From NCBI GenBank assembly GCA_001627335.1, contig LUPK01000053.1, positions 1 to 64,000 of the forward strand: a DNA stretch of 64,000 nucleotides, given 5' to 3'. Shown here piece by piece: positions 20,434 to 30,031 of this stretch. A program made the translations under genes and the position numbers. The notes below the pieces were generated by a model. It saw only the letters and a list, made by a program, of their open reading frames with translations. It made no database searches and was not told the DNA's origin. Origin of the DNA: Nocardioides sp. REDSEA-S33_B3 (GTDB taxonomy: Bacteria > Actinomycetota > Actinomycetes > Propionibacteriales > Nocardioidaceae). Within the stretch, counting starts at the first letter, position 1; every line of letters begins with the position of its first letter.

Positions 20434-21309
20434 TCAGTCGCGCAGGACCGCCTGCTGCCCGCTGCGGGTCGCCCCGACGCTGGCCGCGACGACGCATGCG
20501 ATGGCGGCGTACTGCGGGGGGCCGAGCAGCTCGCCCAGCACCACGATCCCGGCGAGCGCGGCGGCGGCCGGCTCGAGGCTCATCAGGATGCCGAAGACGC
20601 CGGGGGAGAGGGTGCGCAGCGCGACCAGCTCGCAGCTGTAGGGGATCACCGACGACAGCACGCCGACGGCGGCACCGATGAGCAGCACCCGGGGATCCAC
20701 CAGGTCGGACCCGCCGATGCCGATCGCCAGCGGTGTGAGGAGGACGGTGGCGACGACGCTCGCCACGGCAAGGCCGTCCAGCCCCTGCCAGCGCTGCCCG
20801 GTCCTGGCGCTGAGCAGGATGTACGCCGCCCACGACCCTCCCGCGAGGAGGGCGAACCCGACCCCGGCGGCGTCGAGGTGGTCGCCGTCGAAGCCGAGCA
20901 GCAGCACCCCGGCGCCGGCCAGCACCACCCACAGCAGGTCGCGCGGCCGTCGCGAGCCCAGCACGGCGAGCGCGAGCGGCCCGATGAACTCGATCGTCAC
21001 CGCGACCCCGAGCGGGATGCGGGCGAAGGACTGGTAGATGGCCCAGTTCATCAACCCGAGGCTGAGGCCGAAGGCGAGCACGACCATCCAGTCCTCGCGG
21101 CTGCGGCCCCGCACGCGGGGTCGCAGCACCGCCACCAGGACCAGCACGCTGGTGGCCAGGCGCAGCCACACGATGGTGGTCGGTGCGACGTCGTCGAACA
21201 ACGACTTGGCGAAGCCGGCACCGAGCTGGACCGAGGCGATCCCGATGAGGACGAGCCAGACCGGTGACACCGTCGGTGCCGAGGTGTTCGATGAGGTCGG
21301 CCCGGTCAC
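20434..21309 (-). CDS. EamA-family (DMT superfamily) transporter, RhtA-like
   Basis: A 291-residue membrane protein with ten hydrophobic segments in two EamA halves. The second half contains YSCELVALRTLSPGVFGILMSLEP-type sequence (SPGVFGILMSLEPAAAALAG), the conserved part of RhtA-like threonine/homoserine exporters. Such proteins export amino acids or related metabolites by proton exchange. It sits apart from the amino-acid genes, with its stop next to a family A palindrome. Substrate uncertain. Confidence 0.85.
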   Translation of the reverse strand: MTGPTSSNTSAPTVSPVWLVLIGIASVQLGAGFAKSLFDDVAPTTIVWLRLATSVLVLVAVLRPRVRGRSREDWMVVLAFGLSLGLMNWAIYQSFARIPLGVAVTIEFIGPLALAVLGSRRPRDLLWVVLAGAGVLLLGFDGDHLDAAGVGFALLAGGSWAAYILLSARTGQRWQGLDGLAVASVVATVLLTPLAIGIGGSDLVDPRVLLIGAAVGVLSSVIPYSCELVALRTLSPGVFGILMSLEPAAAALAGIVVLGELLGPPQYAAIACVVAASVGATRSGQQAVLRD

Positions 21310-21359
21310 CGGGTCAACCTAGGTGATCGGATGTGGCGGACGACGGACGGGAGGCAGCC

Positions 21360-22445
21360 GTGGCGAGCACGGTGGTGATGGTGGGCACGCGCAAGGGGCT
21401 CTGGGTCGGGCGCTCCGACGAGGCGAGGCTGGACTGGGAGTGGAGCGGCCCGCACAGCGACATGGAGGAGGTCTACTCCTGCCTGGTGGACACCCGCGGG
21501 ACCACGCCGCGCCTCCTGGTGGGCGCCTCCTCGTCCTGGCTGGGGCCGCAGGTCCGCATCAGCGAGGACCTCGGTGAGACCTGGCGCGACGCCGAGCAGG
21601 CCCCCCGCTTCCCCGACGACGTCGACGCCTCGGTCGAGCGGGTCTGGCAGTTGACGGCCGGCGCCGAGCCGGGGGTGGTGTGGGCCGGCACCGAGCCCGG
21701 GGCGATCTTCCGCTCCACCGACGGCGGGGAGACCTACAGCCTCGAGCGCGGTCTCTGGGACCACCCGCACCGCGCCGAGTGGGGCGCCGGCTTCGGCGGA
21801 CAGGCGTTCCACACGATCCTGCCGCACCCCAGCGACCCCACGTCCGTGACGGCTGCGATCTCGACGGGTGGCGTCTACCAGACCACGGACGACGGCGGCA
21901 CCTGGTCGCCGCGCAGTCAGGGCATCTCAGCGATCTTCCTGCCCGAGGGCCAGCAGTACCCGCCCTACGGGCAGTGCGTGCACAAGGTCGCCCGGCACCC
22001 CTCGCGCCCCGAGCGGCTCTACGTCCAGAACCACGGCGGCGTCTTCCGCTCCGACGACGAGGGCCGCTCCTACACCTCGATCGCCGAGGGCCTGCCCTCG
22101 GACTTCGGCTTCCCCATGGTGGTCCACCCGCACGAGCCCGACACGATCTACACCTTCCCGCTCGGCGGGGGCGAGGGGCGCTACCCGGTCGGTGCGAAGG
22201 CGCGGGTCTGGCGCTCGCGCGACGCCGGCGACTCGTGGGAGGAGCTGGGTGCGGGGCGGCTGCCCGACAGCTTCTACGTCGGAGTCATGCGCGACGCCAT
22301 GGCAGTCGACGACCACGCCAGGGCGGGCGTCTACGTCGGCGCGCGCAACGGGTCGGTGTGGGTCTCGCCCGATGCCGGGGAGACGTGGCTGTGCGCCGTA
22401 CGCGACCTGCCGGACGTGATGTGCGTGCGAGCGGCCGCGGTCTGA
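21360..22445 (+). CDS. BNR/sialidase-like beta-propeller protein
   Basis: A 361-residue cytoplasmic protein (no signal peptide) built from Asp-box repeats: SEDLGETWRDAEQ, STDGGETYSLE, TTDDGGTWSPR, SDDEGRSYTS, SRDAGDSWEEL and SPDAGETWLCA. Such SxDxGxTW boxes mark propellers of the sialidase/VPS10/BNR type. Neither a catalytic RIP arginine nor sialidase context is evident, so enzymatic function is doubtful. GTG 21360 follows GGGAGG and is preferred to GTG 21333. Convergent with the GH65 gene, separated by two palindromes. Confidence 0.8.
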   Translation: MASTVVMVGTRKGLWVGRSDEARLDWEWSGPHSDMEEVYSCLVDTRGTTPRLLVGASSSWLGPQVRISEDLGETWRDAEQAPRFPDDVDASVERVWQLTAGAEPGVVWAGTEPGAIFRSTDGGETYSLERGLWDHPHRAEWGAGFGGQAFHTILPHPSDPTSVTAAISTGGVYQTTDDGGTWSPRSQGISAIFLPEGQQYPPYGQCVHKVARHPSRPERLYVQNHGGVFRSDDEGRSYTSIAEGLPSDFGFPMVVHPHEPDTIYTFPLGGGEGRYPVGAKARVWRSRDAGDSWEELGAGRLPDSFYVGVMRDAMAVDDHARAGVYVGARNGSVWVSPDAGETWLCAVRDLPDVMCVRAAAV

Positions 22446-22456
22446 GCCGCCCACAC

Positions 22457-22488
22457 GTCGAACCGGCGCATAGATGCGCCGGTTCGAC
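22457..22488. repeat. Palindromic repeat, family A (short form)
   Basis: GTCGAACCGGCGCAT and ATGCGCCGGTTCGAC pair around a 2-nt loop. It lacks the CCTTCCGGAAGG centre. First of two tandem copies between convergent genes. Confidence 0.8.
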
Positions 22489-22499
22489 TCACGTCCGAC

Positions 22500-22531
22500 G
22501 CCGAGCCGGCGTATTGATGCGCCGGCTCGGC
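22500..22531. repeat. Palindromic repeat, family A (short form)
   Basis: GCCGAGCCGGCGTA / TGCGCCGGCTCGGC around a short AT-rich loop. Second tandem copy, just before the GH65 stop, likely serving both convergent transcripts as a terminator. Confidence 0.8.
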
Positions 22532-22545
22532 GTCGGGTGTGTGGG

Positions 22546-25125
22546 TCAGTCCTGGAGGCCGAAGGCGGGCGGCTCGGTCGGAGGAGGACCCGCGTGGTCG
22601 GGCTCGTCCTCAGGCATCGGGATCGGCTCGGGCACGCCGGCGGTGATCTTGGAGCCGTCGGCGCGGGTGCCGCCGAGCTGGGGGTGCTCGTCGAGGGGGC
22701 GTGCGAGGCGGGTGCCGGCGGCGCCGGCCTCACCGAGGGGTACGACGAGGGGCTCGTCGGCATGCACCACGTGCTCGCTCCCGCGGACGGACACCGGGAC
22801 CCCGCCCGTGCCCGCGACCACGGTGAACGTCATCGCGTCCTCGGCCAGCCGCACCCGGACCCGCGAGCCGCGCCACACCAGCGAGAAGGTGAGCTGGTCG
22901 AAGGCGTCGGGGAGCCGCGGGTCGAACGTCAGCCGACCGCCGCGGTCGCGCATGCCGCCGAAGCCGCAGACCAGCGCCGACCAGACGCCGCCGGTCGAGG
23001 CGATGTGCATGCCGTCGACGGTGTTGCCGTGCAGGTTGGCGAGGTCGACGTACAACGCCTGGAGGAAGTAGTCCCAGGCCTGCTCGTGGTAGCCGACCTC
23101 GGCGGCCATGACCGACTGCACGACGGCCGAGAGCGTGGAGTCGCCGGTGGTGATCGGGTCGTAGTACTCGAAGTCGGCGCGCTTCTCGGCGTCGGTGAAC
23201 CGGTCGCCCTGCAGGAACAGCGCGAGCACCACGTCGGCCTGCTTGAGCACCTGGAAGCGGTAGATGACCAGCGGGTGGTAGTGCAGCAGCAGCGGCCGCA
23301 GCTCGTCGGGGGTGCGGGAGAGGTCCCACACCTCGCGGTCGAGGAAGAAGTCGTCCTGGGGGTGGATGCCCAGGCCCTCGTCGAAGGGGATGTGCATCCC
23401 CTCCGCGCAGCGCGCCCACTCCGCGACCTCCTCGTCGTCGAGGCCGAGGCGGGTGCAGATCTGGCGGAAGTCGACCGGGTGGTCGCGACGGATCCGCTCG
23501 ACGGCGGCGACGGCCTGCTCGAGGTTGTGCCGCGCCATGACGTTGGTGAACAGGTTGTTGTTGACGACCGTCGTGTACTCGTCAGGCCCGGTCACGCCGT
23601 GGATGTGGAAGGTCGGTGTCCCGTTCTCGCGCCAGAAGCCGAGGTCGGCCCACATCCGCGAGGTCTCCACGAGGATGTCGATGCCGTGGCGCAGCAGGAA
23701 GCCCACGTCGTCGGTGGCGGCGAGGTACTGGCTCAGGGCGTAGACCACGTCGGCGTCGATGTGGACCTGCGCGGTGCCGGCGGCGTAGTAGGCCGATGCC
23801 TCCTCGCCGTTGATGGTGCGCCACGGGAAGAGCGCGCCCTTCTGTGCCATCTCCGCTGCCCGGTGCCGCGCGGCGTCGAGCATCCGGGAGCGGAAGTGCA
23901 GGAGGTTCTTGGCCAGGGCCGGCTGGGTGTAGGTCAGGAACGGCGCGACGTAGATCTCGGAGTCCCAGAAGTAGTGACCCTCGTAGCCCGAGCCGGTCAC
24001 GCCCTTGGCCGGCACGCCCCACTGGTCGGCGCGTGCGGAGGCCTGCGCCAGGGAGAACAGGTTGAACCTGATCGCCTGCTGGGTCGCGCGGGCCTCGTCG
24101 TCGGAGCGCTCGGAGAGCGTGTCGACGTCGGCGGCGTCCCAGAACGTGTCGAACCAGGCGCGCTGTTCGGCCAAGGCCTCGCCGATGCCCGCCCGGGCGG
24201 CGCGGTCCAGGGTGCGGTCGCACCGGTCGGCCAGCTCGCGCACCGGCACTCCGCGCGAGGAGTGGTAGGCGACGACCTTCTCCAGGCGCACCGGGCGGCC
24301 CTGGTCGGCCTGGACCCGGAAGACCATCTTGGCCAGGTCGTCGTCGTGACGGACCACGACGTCGGCGTCGTCGTGGGTGTGCAGGGTGTGGTCGGCGGCG
24401 ACCGCGATCGTCATCCTCGACGACGCGCACTGGTAGCCCAGCAGCATGCGGTCGTCCTCGACCCGGCTCATCCGCGGCAGCAGCACACGGTGCTCGAAGG
24501 TGCCGGCCTTGCGGGGGTCGACGCCGGCGCCCATGGCCTCGGCGGCGTCGTGGTACTCGTCGGTGCCGTCCTGGCGGTTGAGCAGCTGGGAGGAGATCAC
24601 GATCGGGGCGTCGCCCTCGAGCATGGTGACCTCGAGGGTCAGCAGCGCGAGGTGACGCTGGGTCATCGACACCATCCGGGTCGAGTCGACCTTGACCCGC
24701 TTGCCCGACGGGGTGCGCCACACCAGCGAGCGGCGCAGCACACCGTCACGGAAGTCGAGGATGCGCTCGTAGTGCTCGAGATCGGCGGTGCCGAGGATCA
24801 GCGGCTCGTCGTCGACGTAGAGCTTCATCAGCTTGGCGTCGGGGACGTTGACGATCGTCTGGCCGGTGCGGGCGAAGCCGTAGGCGGCCTCCGCGTGCCG
24901 GATCTCCCATGTCTCGTGGAAGCCGTTGACGAAGGTGCCGTGCGCGAACGCGTCGCGCCCCTCCTCGGGGTTGCCGCGCATGCCGAGGTAGCCGTTGGCC
25001 ACCGTGAACAGCGTCTCGGTCACGCCGAGGTCGTGGTCGCTGGGCGTCCGCTCGACCAGCCGCCACGGGTCGACGGGGAAGCGCGAGCGGTCCAGCGGGT
25101 CGCCGTGGACCTGCCCCCGGCTCAC
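22546..25125 (-). CDS. Glycoside hydrolase family 65 disaccharide phosphorylase
   Basis: An 859-residue enzyme of the trehalose/maltose/kojibiose phosphorylase family. N-terminal beta-sandwich (ETLFTVANGYLGMRGNPEEG), central barrel with GHYFWDSEIYVAPF, FPWRTINGEEASAYY and the catalytic acid in GVTGPDEYTTVVNN (about residue 513), then the C-terminal domain. It would split an alpha-glucoside with phosphate into beta-glucose 1-phosphate and glucose. The upstream overlapping gene encodes a beta-phosphoglucomutase-like enzyme, which converts that product to glucose 6-phosphate, so the pair is a complete route. The disaccharide is unknown; trehalose or maltose are likely. Confidence 0.92.
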   Translation of the reverse strand: MSRGQVHGDPLDRSRFPVDPWRLVERTPSDHDLGVTETLFTVANGYLGMRGNPEEGRDAFAHGTFVNGFHETWEIRHAEAAYGFARTGQTIVNVPDAKLMKLYVDDEPLILGTADLEHYERILDFRDGVLRRSLVWRTPSGKRVKVDSTRMVSMTQRHLALLTLEVTMLEGDAPIVISSQLLNRQDGTDEYHDAAEAMGAGVDPRKAGTFEHRVLLPRMSRVEDDRMLLGYQCASSRMTIAVAADHTLHTHDDADVVVRHDDDLAKMVFRVQADQGRPVRLEKVVAYHSSRGVPVRELADRCDRTLDRAARAGIGEALAEQRAWFDTFWDAADVDTLSERSDDEARATQQAIRFNLFSLAQASARADQWGVPAKGVTGSGYEGHYFWDSEIYVAPFLTYTQPALAKNLLHFRSRMLDAARHRAAEMAQKGALFPWRTINGEEASAYYAAGTAQVHIDADVVYALSQYLAATDDVGFLLRHGIDILVETSRMWADLGFWRENGTPTFHIHGVTGPDEYTTVVNNNLFTNVMARHNLEQAVAAVERIRRDHPVDFRQICTRLGLDDEEVAEWARCAEGMHIPFDEGLGIHPQDDFFLDREVWDLSRTPDELRPLLLHYHPLVIYRFQVLKQADVVLALFLQGDRFTDAEKRADFEYYDPITTGDSTLSAVVQSVMAAEVGYHEQAWDYFLQALYVDLANLHGNTVDGMHIASTGGVWSALVCGFGGMRDRGGRLTFDPRLPDAFDQLTFSLVWRGSRVRVRLAEDAMTFTVVAGTGGVPVSVRGSEHVVHADEPLVVPLGEAGAAGTRLARPLDEHPQLGGTRADGSKITAGVPEPIPMPEDEPDHAGPPPTEPPAFGLQD

Positions 25126-25886
25126 GCGGACGCTCCGTCGGACGAGGCCGGCACGAGCTCGAGCAGGTCGGAGACGACGACGTCGGCGCCGGCGCCGGCC
25201 AGCACGTCGTGGCCGGCCCCGCGGTCCACGCCGACGACCAGCGCGAAGCCCCCCGCCGCACCCGCGCGTACGCCGGAGACCGCGTCCTCCACGACCACGG
25301 CCGCCTCCCGGGGGACCCCGAGGGTGTCCGCGGCGTGCTGGAAGGTGTCGGGCGCAGGCTTGCCCGGCAGGCCCTCGGCGGCAGCGACGCGACCGTCGAC
25401 GATCGTCGAGAAGCGGTCCGACAGCCCGGCGGCCTCCAGCACCGCGGGGGCGTTGGCGCTCGAGGAGACGATCGCCAGCGGCGTACCGAGGTCGCGCAGG
25501 TGGTCGAGCAGCGCGACCGTGCCGGGGTAGGGGTCGACGCCGTCGCGCTCGAGCACGGCGTTGAAGGCGTCGTTCTTGCGGTCGCCCAGCGTGACCACCG
25601 ACAGGTCGGTGCCGGACTCGGGCAGCGAGATGCCGCGCGAGGCCAGGAAGTCGCGGACGCCGTCGTAGCGCGGCTTGCCGTCGACGTGGGCGAAGTAGTC
25701 GGCGTCGGTGTAGGGCGAGGTGTCCTCGGCGGGGCCGTCGTAGCCTCGGAGGAACTCATTGAACATCTCAGCCCAGGCGCGCATGTGCACCTCGGCCGTG
25801 GGCGTGATGACGCCGTCGAGGTCGAAGAGGACGGCGGCGTGGTCGGGCCAGGTCACCGTCGGGGGAGCGGCATGGGATCCAGTCAC
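25122..25886 (-). CDS. Beta-phosphoglucomutase family HAD hydrolase
   Basis: A 254-residue HAD-fold protein. Motif I is [14 protein letters not shown] (about residues 21-34), motif [10 protein letters not shown] (about 146), motif [18 protein letters not shown] (about 197). The cap domain is of the beta-PGM type. It overlaps the GH65 gene by GTGA and probably isomerises beta-glucose 1-phosphate. Start GTG 25886; no better start was found. A promoter must lie between here and ilvD, which is divergent. Confidence 0.9.
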   Translation of the reverse strand: MTGSHAAPPTVTWPDHAAVLFDLDGVITPTAEVHMRAWAEMFNEFLRGYDGPAEDTSPYTDADYFAHVDGKPRYDGVRDFLASRGISLPESGTDLSVVTLGDRKNDAFNAVLERDGVDPYPGTVALLDHLRDLGTPLAIVSSSANAPAVLEAAGLSDRFSTIVDGRVAAAEGLPGKPAPDTFQHAADTLGVPREAAVVVEDAVSGVRAGAAGGFALVVGVDRGAGHDVLAGAGADVVVSDLLELVPASSDGASA

Positions 25887-25965
25887 CCGAAGAGGCTAGG
25901 GCGTCGGTGTGCAGCCGCGCAGCCGGAGGGTTGAGACGTGTCGAGAGCGTGAGGGCCGTCGCACG

Positions 25966-25971
25966 TAGGCT
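25966..25971 (+). promoter_or_regulatory. -10-like hexamer for leaderless ilvD
   Basis: TAGGCT ends 7 nt before the ilvD ATG at 25979, and only TTTCCCCC lies between, so the transcript probably starts at the start codon. Confidence 0.5.
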
Positions 25972-25978
25972 TTCCCCC

Positions 25979-27667
25979 ATGACCGGACCCGACAGCACCC
26001 CTGACCTCAAGCCCCGCTCCCGCGACGTCACCGACGGTCTCGAGCGGGCCGCGTCGCGAGGGATGCTGCGGGCGGTAGGCATGGGCGACGAGGACTGGGA
26101 GAAGCCGCAGATCGGCGTCGCGTCCAGCTGGAACGAGATCACCCCCTGCAACCTGTCGCTGGACCGGCTGGCCAAGGCGGTCAAGAACGGTGTGCACGCC
26201 GCCCAGGGCTACCCGCTGGAGTTCGGCACCATTTCGGTCTCCGACGGCATCTCCATGGGCCACGAGGGCATGCACTTCTCGCTGGTCTCCCGCGAGGTCA
26301 TCGCCGACTCCGTCGAGGTCGTGATGAACGCCGAGCGCCTCGACGGCTCGGTGCTGCTGGCGGGCTGCGACAAGTCGCTGCCCGGCATGCTGATGGCCGC
26401 CGCCCGCCTGGACCTGGCCAGCGTCTTCCTCTACGCCGGCTCGATCATGCCCGGCCAGGTCGACGGCAAGGACGTCACGATCATCGACGCCTTCGAGGCC
26501 GTCGGCGCCTGCCTGGCCGGCAGGATCAGCCGCGACGAGGTCGACCGCATCGAGCGCGCGATCTGCCCCGGCGAGGGCGCCTGCGGCGGCATGTACACCG
26601 CCAACACGATGGCCGCCGTCGGCGAGGCGCTCGGCATGTCGCTGCCCGGGTCGGCCGCCCCGCCGGCCGTCGACCGTCGCCGCGACGGCTTCGCCCACCG
26701 CTCAGGCGAGGCCGTGGTGAACCTGATCGCGAAGGGCATCACCGCCCGCCAGATCATGACGATGGAGGCCTTCGAGAACGCCATCACCGTGGTGATGGCG
26801 CTGGGTGGTTCCACCAACGCCGTGCTGCACCTGCTCGCGATCGCCCGCGAGGCCGAGGTGCCCCTGAGCATCGACGACTTCAACCGCATCGGCGACAAGG
26901 TGCCGCACCTCGGCGACCTCAAGCCGTTCGGCAAGTACGTCATGAACGACGTCGACAAGATCGGCGGCATCCCCGTGGTGATGAAGGCGCTGCTCGACGC
27001 CGGCCTCATGCACGGCGACGCGCTGACCGTCACCGGCAAGACGCTCGCCGAGAACCTCGCCGACCTGAACCCGCCGGCGCTCGACGACGACGTCATCCGC
27101 TCCTTGGAGCGCCCGATCCACAAGACGGGCGGCCTGACCATCCTCAAGGGCTCGCTGGCCCCCGACGGCGCCGTGGTGAAGTCGGCCGGCTTCGACGAGA
27201 CCGTCTTCGAGGGCACCGCCCGGGTCTTCGACGGCGAGCGTGCCGCGATGGACGCGCTGGCCGAGGGCAGGATCGTGGCCAACGACGTCGTGGTCATCCG
27301 CTACGAGGGCCCCAAGGGCGGCCCCGGCATGCGCGAGATGCTCGCCATCACCGGAGCCATCAAGGGTGCCGGCCTCGGCAAGGACGTCCTGCTGCTCACC
27401 GACGGACGCTTCTCCGGCGGCACCACCGGCCTGTGCGTCGGGCACATCGCCCCCGAGGCCGTCGACGGCGGCCCGATCGCGTTCGTCCGTGACGGCGACA
27501 AGATCACCCTCGACGTCCTCAACCGCACCCTCGAGGTCGAGCAGGGCGAGGACTGGGACTCCCGCAAGGAGGGCTGGGCCCCGAACCCGCCGAAGTACAC
27601 CAAGGGCGTCCTTGGCAAGTACGCCAAGATCGTCTCCTCCGCCGCCCACGGAGCCGTGACGGGCTGA
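25979..27667 (+). CDS. ilvD: Dihydroxy-acid dehydratase
   Basis: A 562-residue Fe-S enzyme, the third common step of valine and isoleucine synthesis (and of the leucine/pantothenate precursor). Cluster cysteines are in [11 protein letters not shown] (about residue 53), [11 protein letters not shown] (about 126) and [13 protein letters not shown] (about 200); the substrate region [16 protein letters not shown] is near the C terminus. Length is normal. It is separate from ilvBNC by about 6 kb, yet in the same direction. The ATG at 25979 is chosen because of the adjacent -10 hexamer; the upstream open frame is promoter DNA. Confidence 0.96.
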   Translation: MTGPDSTPDLKPRSRDVTDGLERAASRGMLRAVGMGDEDWEKPQIGVASSWNEITPCNLSLDRLAKAVKNGVHAAQGYPLEFGTISVSDGISMGHEGMHFSLVSREVIADSVEVVMNAERLDGSVLLAGCDKSLPGMLMAAARLDLASVFLYAGSIMPGQVDGKDVTIIDAFEAVGACLAGRISRDEVDRIERAICPGEGACGGMYTANTMAAVGEALGMSLPGSAAPPAVDRRRDGFAHRSGEAVVNLIAKGITARQIMTMEAFENAITVVMALGGSTNAVLHLLAIAREAEVPLSIDDFNRIGDKVPHLGDLKPFGKYVMNDVDKIGGIPVVMKALLDAGLMHGDALTVTGKTLAENLADLNPPALDDDVIRSLERPIHKTGGLTILKGSLAPDGAVVKSAGFDETVFEGTARVFDGERAAMDALAEGRIVANDVVVIRYEGPKGGPGMREMLAITGAIKGAGLGKDVLLLTDGRFSGGTTGLCVGHIAPEAVDGGPIAFVRDGDKITLDVLNRTLEVEQGEDWDSRKEGWAPNPPKYTKGVLGKYAKIVSSAAHGAVTG

Positions 27668-27686
27668 CCGGCGCACCGCCCTCCCC

Positions 27687-27774
27687 GCCGAGACGTCGCT
27701 CGCGCACGGCCGAGACGTCGCTGACGCACGGCCGAGAGGTCACTCGCGCACGGCCGAGAGGTCGGCGCCGCACG
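27687..27774. repeat. Family B tandem repeat, four 22-bp units
   Basis: Four consecutive units of exactly 22 bp, each of the form GGCCGAGACGTCGCT plus a GCGCAC-type end, lie between the convergent ends of ilvD and the DHFR-like gene. Each unit has the 6-bp palindrome GACGTC or a GAGGTC variant. The same unit occurs reversed at 29920-30007 and, as two copies, at about 44857-44902. Confidence 0.85.
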
Positions 27775-27784
27775 CCGGCGCCGG

Positions 27785-28324
27785 TCAGTGCACGACGTCG
27801 AGCACCTGCAGCGTGACCCCGCTGGCGGACGCCGCGTGCTCGACCAGCTCGAGCTTGACCTTCTCGCCGGGGTCGGCGAACAGCCTCTTGCCCGTGCCCA
27901 GGACGAGCGGGAACACGAGCAGGTGCAGCCGGTCGACCAGCCCGGCGGAGAACAGGCCCTGGGACAGGGTGGCCGACCCGTGCACGTAGATCGGGCCGTC
28001 GCCCTCGTCGGTCCGTGCCTTGAGAGCGGCGACGTCGTCGAGAGAGCGCAGCACGTGGGTGTTGTTCCAGTCCGAGCCCTGCAGCGTCGAGGAGACGACG
28101 TACTTCGGCATCGCGTTGTAGGCCTCGAACTCCTCCATCGAGGGCCACACCGGGGCGAACTCGTCGTGGGAGACCCGGCCGAGCAGCAGCGCACTGGCCT
28201 CCTCCTGCTCGCGGCCCTTGATGTCGTAGGCCGCCTCCTCGAACGGGACCTCCGAGAAGGTCCAGCTCGGGTCCTCCATGACGCCGTCCAGGGTGATGAA
28301 CTCGGTGACGATCAGCTTCCTCAT
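27785..28324 (-). CDS. Dihydrofolate-reductase-like (RibD C-terminal domain) protein
   Basis: A 179-residue protein of the RibD_C/DHFR-like family: MRKLIVTEFITLDGVMEDP at the N terminus, LLLGRVSHDEF, and VHGSATLSQGLFSAGLVDRL with HLLVFPLVLGTGKRLF (the strand-loop-helix that contacts NADPH). These stand-alone proteins are probably NADPH reductases with unknown substrates; the protein is not a true folate reductase. Convergent with ilvD. Confidence 0.85.
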   Translation of the reverse strand: MRKLIVTEFITLDGVMEDPSWTFSEVPFEEAAYDIKGREQEEASALLLGRVSHDEFAPVWPSMEEFEAYNAMPKYVVSSTLQGSDWNNTHVLRSLDDVAALKARTDEGDGPIYVHGSATLSQGLFSAGLVDRLHLLVFPLVLGTGKRLFADPGEKVKLELVEHAASASGVTLQVLDVVH

Positions 28325-28363
28325 GAAGGGGTCAGACCGGTCGGCGCGCCGGAACTCATCGGC

Positions 28364-29893
28364 TCACCACGTGTCGACCGGCCGTCCGCTGCCCCTCAGG
28401 CGTCCGTCACGATCAACAGCGTCGAGCAGCCGTGCCAGCACCCCGCGGGTCTCGGCCGGGTCGATGACGTCGTCGATCTCGAAGACGCGGGCGACCTCCA
28501 GCGCCGTCGAGCTCGCCTGGGCGTACGCCGTCAGCTCCCGCAACCGCGCCTCACGCTGCTCCTCGTCCTCGATCGCCTCGAGCTCGCGGCGCATCGAGAG
28601 CCGTACCGCCCCCTCGAGCCCCATCGCGCCGAGGTGCGCGCCAGGCCACGCCAGTGTCATGAGCGGCTCGTGGGTGCTGCCCCCGAGCATCGCCTGGGCA
28701 CCGAGGCCGTAGCCGCGCCGCAGCACCACGCCGACCAGCGGCACCTCCATCCGCGCCGCGGCGACCAGCAGCCGCGAGGTGTGGCGGACCAGCCCGGTGC
28801 GCTCCGCGTCGGCGCCGACCATCATCCCGGGGGTGTCCACCAGTGAGACGACCGGGAAGCCGTGGGCGTCACAGAGCTGGAGGAAGCGGGCGGCCTTGTC
28901 GCCGGCGTCCGCGGTGATCGCGCCCGCCCAGTGCCGGGTGTCGTTGCCGAGGACCCCGACGGTGCGGCCCTCGATCCGGCCGAGCGCGGTGAGCAGCTCG
29001 GGGGCGAAGGCAGGTCGCAGCACCGTCACCGAGTCCTCGTCGCAGATCGTCTCGACGATCGGCAGCAGCTCGTAGGCGGTGCGCTCGCCCTCGGGCACGG
29101 CGTCGCGCAGCGGTGCCTGGTCCGGCGCGGTCCAGCCCGCCGAGCGACCGAGGAAGTAGCCGATGAGCTCGCGCGCGGTCCCCACGGCGTCGTCGGTGGT
29201 GACGTCGACGACCCCGTTGGCCTCCATCACCTCGATCGGCCCGACGTCGGCGGCGGCGACGTCGCCGAGGCCGCCGCCCGCGATCATCGCGGGGCCGCCC
29301 ATGCCGAGGGAGGCGCGCTCGGTGGCGACGACGAGGTCGGAGCAGCCGGCGATGACCGCGTTGCCCGCGAAGCAGTTGTCCTCGACGACCGCGATCCGCG
29401 GCACCCGGCCCGAGAGCCGCGCCCACGCCGCGAACGTCGTCACGTCCAGGGCCGAGACCAGCGGGATGTCGGTGTCCCCGGGCCGCCCACCCCCGCCGGC
29501 GGCGAAGAACACGGTCGGCAGCCCGAGCCGCTCGATGACGTCGATGAGACGGTCGGTCTTGCGGTGGCCCCGCATCCCCTGGGTGCCGGCCATGACGAGG
29601 TAGTCGTAGGACATCACGGCGACCTGCTGCCCGTCGATGGTGGCGAGCCCGCCCACGATCCCGTCGGCCACGCTGCGGTCCAGCAGTTCGTCGAGGGGGC
29701 GGCGCTGGGCCTGGGCTGCAGTCACGAAGCGCCCGTACTCCACGAAGGAGCCCTCGTCGACGAGCGCCGCGAGGTTCTCCCGGGCGGTGCGACCGCCGCG
29801 CGCGTGCAGCCTCTCGACGGCCTCGGGGCGGGCGGAGTCCTCGGTCAGGGCCCGCCGTGCGAGCACCTCCAGCAGCTCGGGACGGATGCTCAT
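28364..29893 (-). CDS. Acyl-CoA carboxylase carboxyltransferase (beta) subunit
   Basis: A 509-residue protein of the acetyl-/propionyl-CoA carboxylase beta family. Both crotonase-like halves are visible: VMSYDYLVMAGTQGMRGHRK with FFAAGGGGRPGDTDI (the acyl-CoA oxyanion region) in the first, and LVDTPGMMVGADAERTG, PLVGVVLRRGYGLGAQAM in the second. It would transfer CO2 from biotin to an acyl-CoA. No biotin carboxylase/BCCP gene is adjacent. The substrate may not be acetyl-CoA, since this longer-type paralogue is common in degradation pathways. Start ATG 29893; the frame extends far upstream but through repeats and the kynureninase region. Confidence 0.85.
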   Translation of the reverse strand: MSIRPELLEVLARRALTEDSARPEAVERLHARGGRTARENLAALVDEGSFVEYGRFVTAAQAQRRPLDELLDRSVADGIVGGLATIDGQQVAVMSYDYLVMAGTQGMRGHRKTDRLIDVIERLGLPTVFFAAGGGGRPGDTDIPLVSALDVTTFAAWARLSGRVPRIAVVEDNCFAGNAVIAGCSDLVVATERASLGMGGPAMIAGGGLGDVAAADVGPIEVMEANGVVDVTTDDAVGTARELIGYFLGRSAGWTAPDQAPLRDAVPEGERTAYELLPIVETICDEDSVTVLRPAFAPELLTALGRIEGRTVGVLGNDTRHWAGAITADAGDKAARFLQLCDAHGFPVVSLVDTPGMMVGADAERTGLVRHTSRLLVAAARMEVPLVGVVLRRGYGLGAQAMLGGSTHEPLMTLAWPGAHLGAMGLEGAVRLSMRRELEAIEDEEQREARLRELTAYAQASSTALEVARVFEIDDVIDPAETRGVLARLLDAVDRDGRLRGSGRPVDTW

Positions 29894-29919
29894 GCGGGGA
29901 GCATGCCACCTGCCCGGCC

Positions 29920-30007
29920 GTGCGCCCGTGACCTCTCGGCCGTGCGCCGGTGACCTTTGGGCCGTGCGCGAGTGACGTCTCGGCCGTGCGCGGGTGACGT
30001 CTCGGCG
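29920..30007. repeat. Family B tandem repeat, four 22-bp units, reverse orientation
   Basis: Four 22-bp units of the form CGGCCGTGCGC plus GTGACGTCT stand between two divergent genes (carboxyltransferase and kynureninase), so they lie in a promoter region. They are the reverse complement of the units at 27687-27774. Confidence 0.85.
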
Positions 30008-30031
30008 GGGCGGACGGGGTAGACATGCGCC

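Noticed and set aside
22474..25530. A 1018-residue plus-strand frame opposite the GH65 gene
   Set aside because: It is Val/Gly/His/Arg-rich with no family similarity. It is the usual high-GC antisense shadow of a well-supported GH65/beta-PGM pair.
27687..27774. Possible CRISPR array at the 22-bp unit repeats
   Set aside because: Units are directly adjacent with no unique spacers and no cas gene is present.
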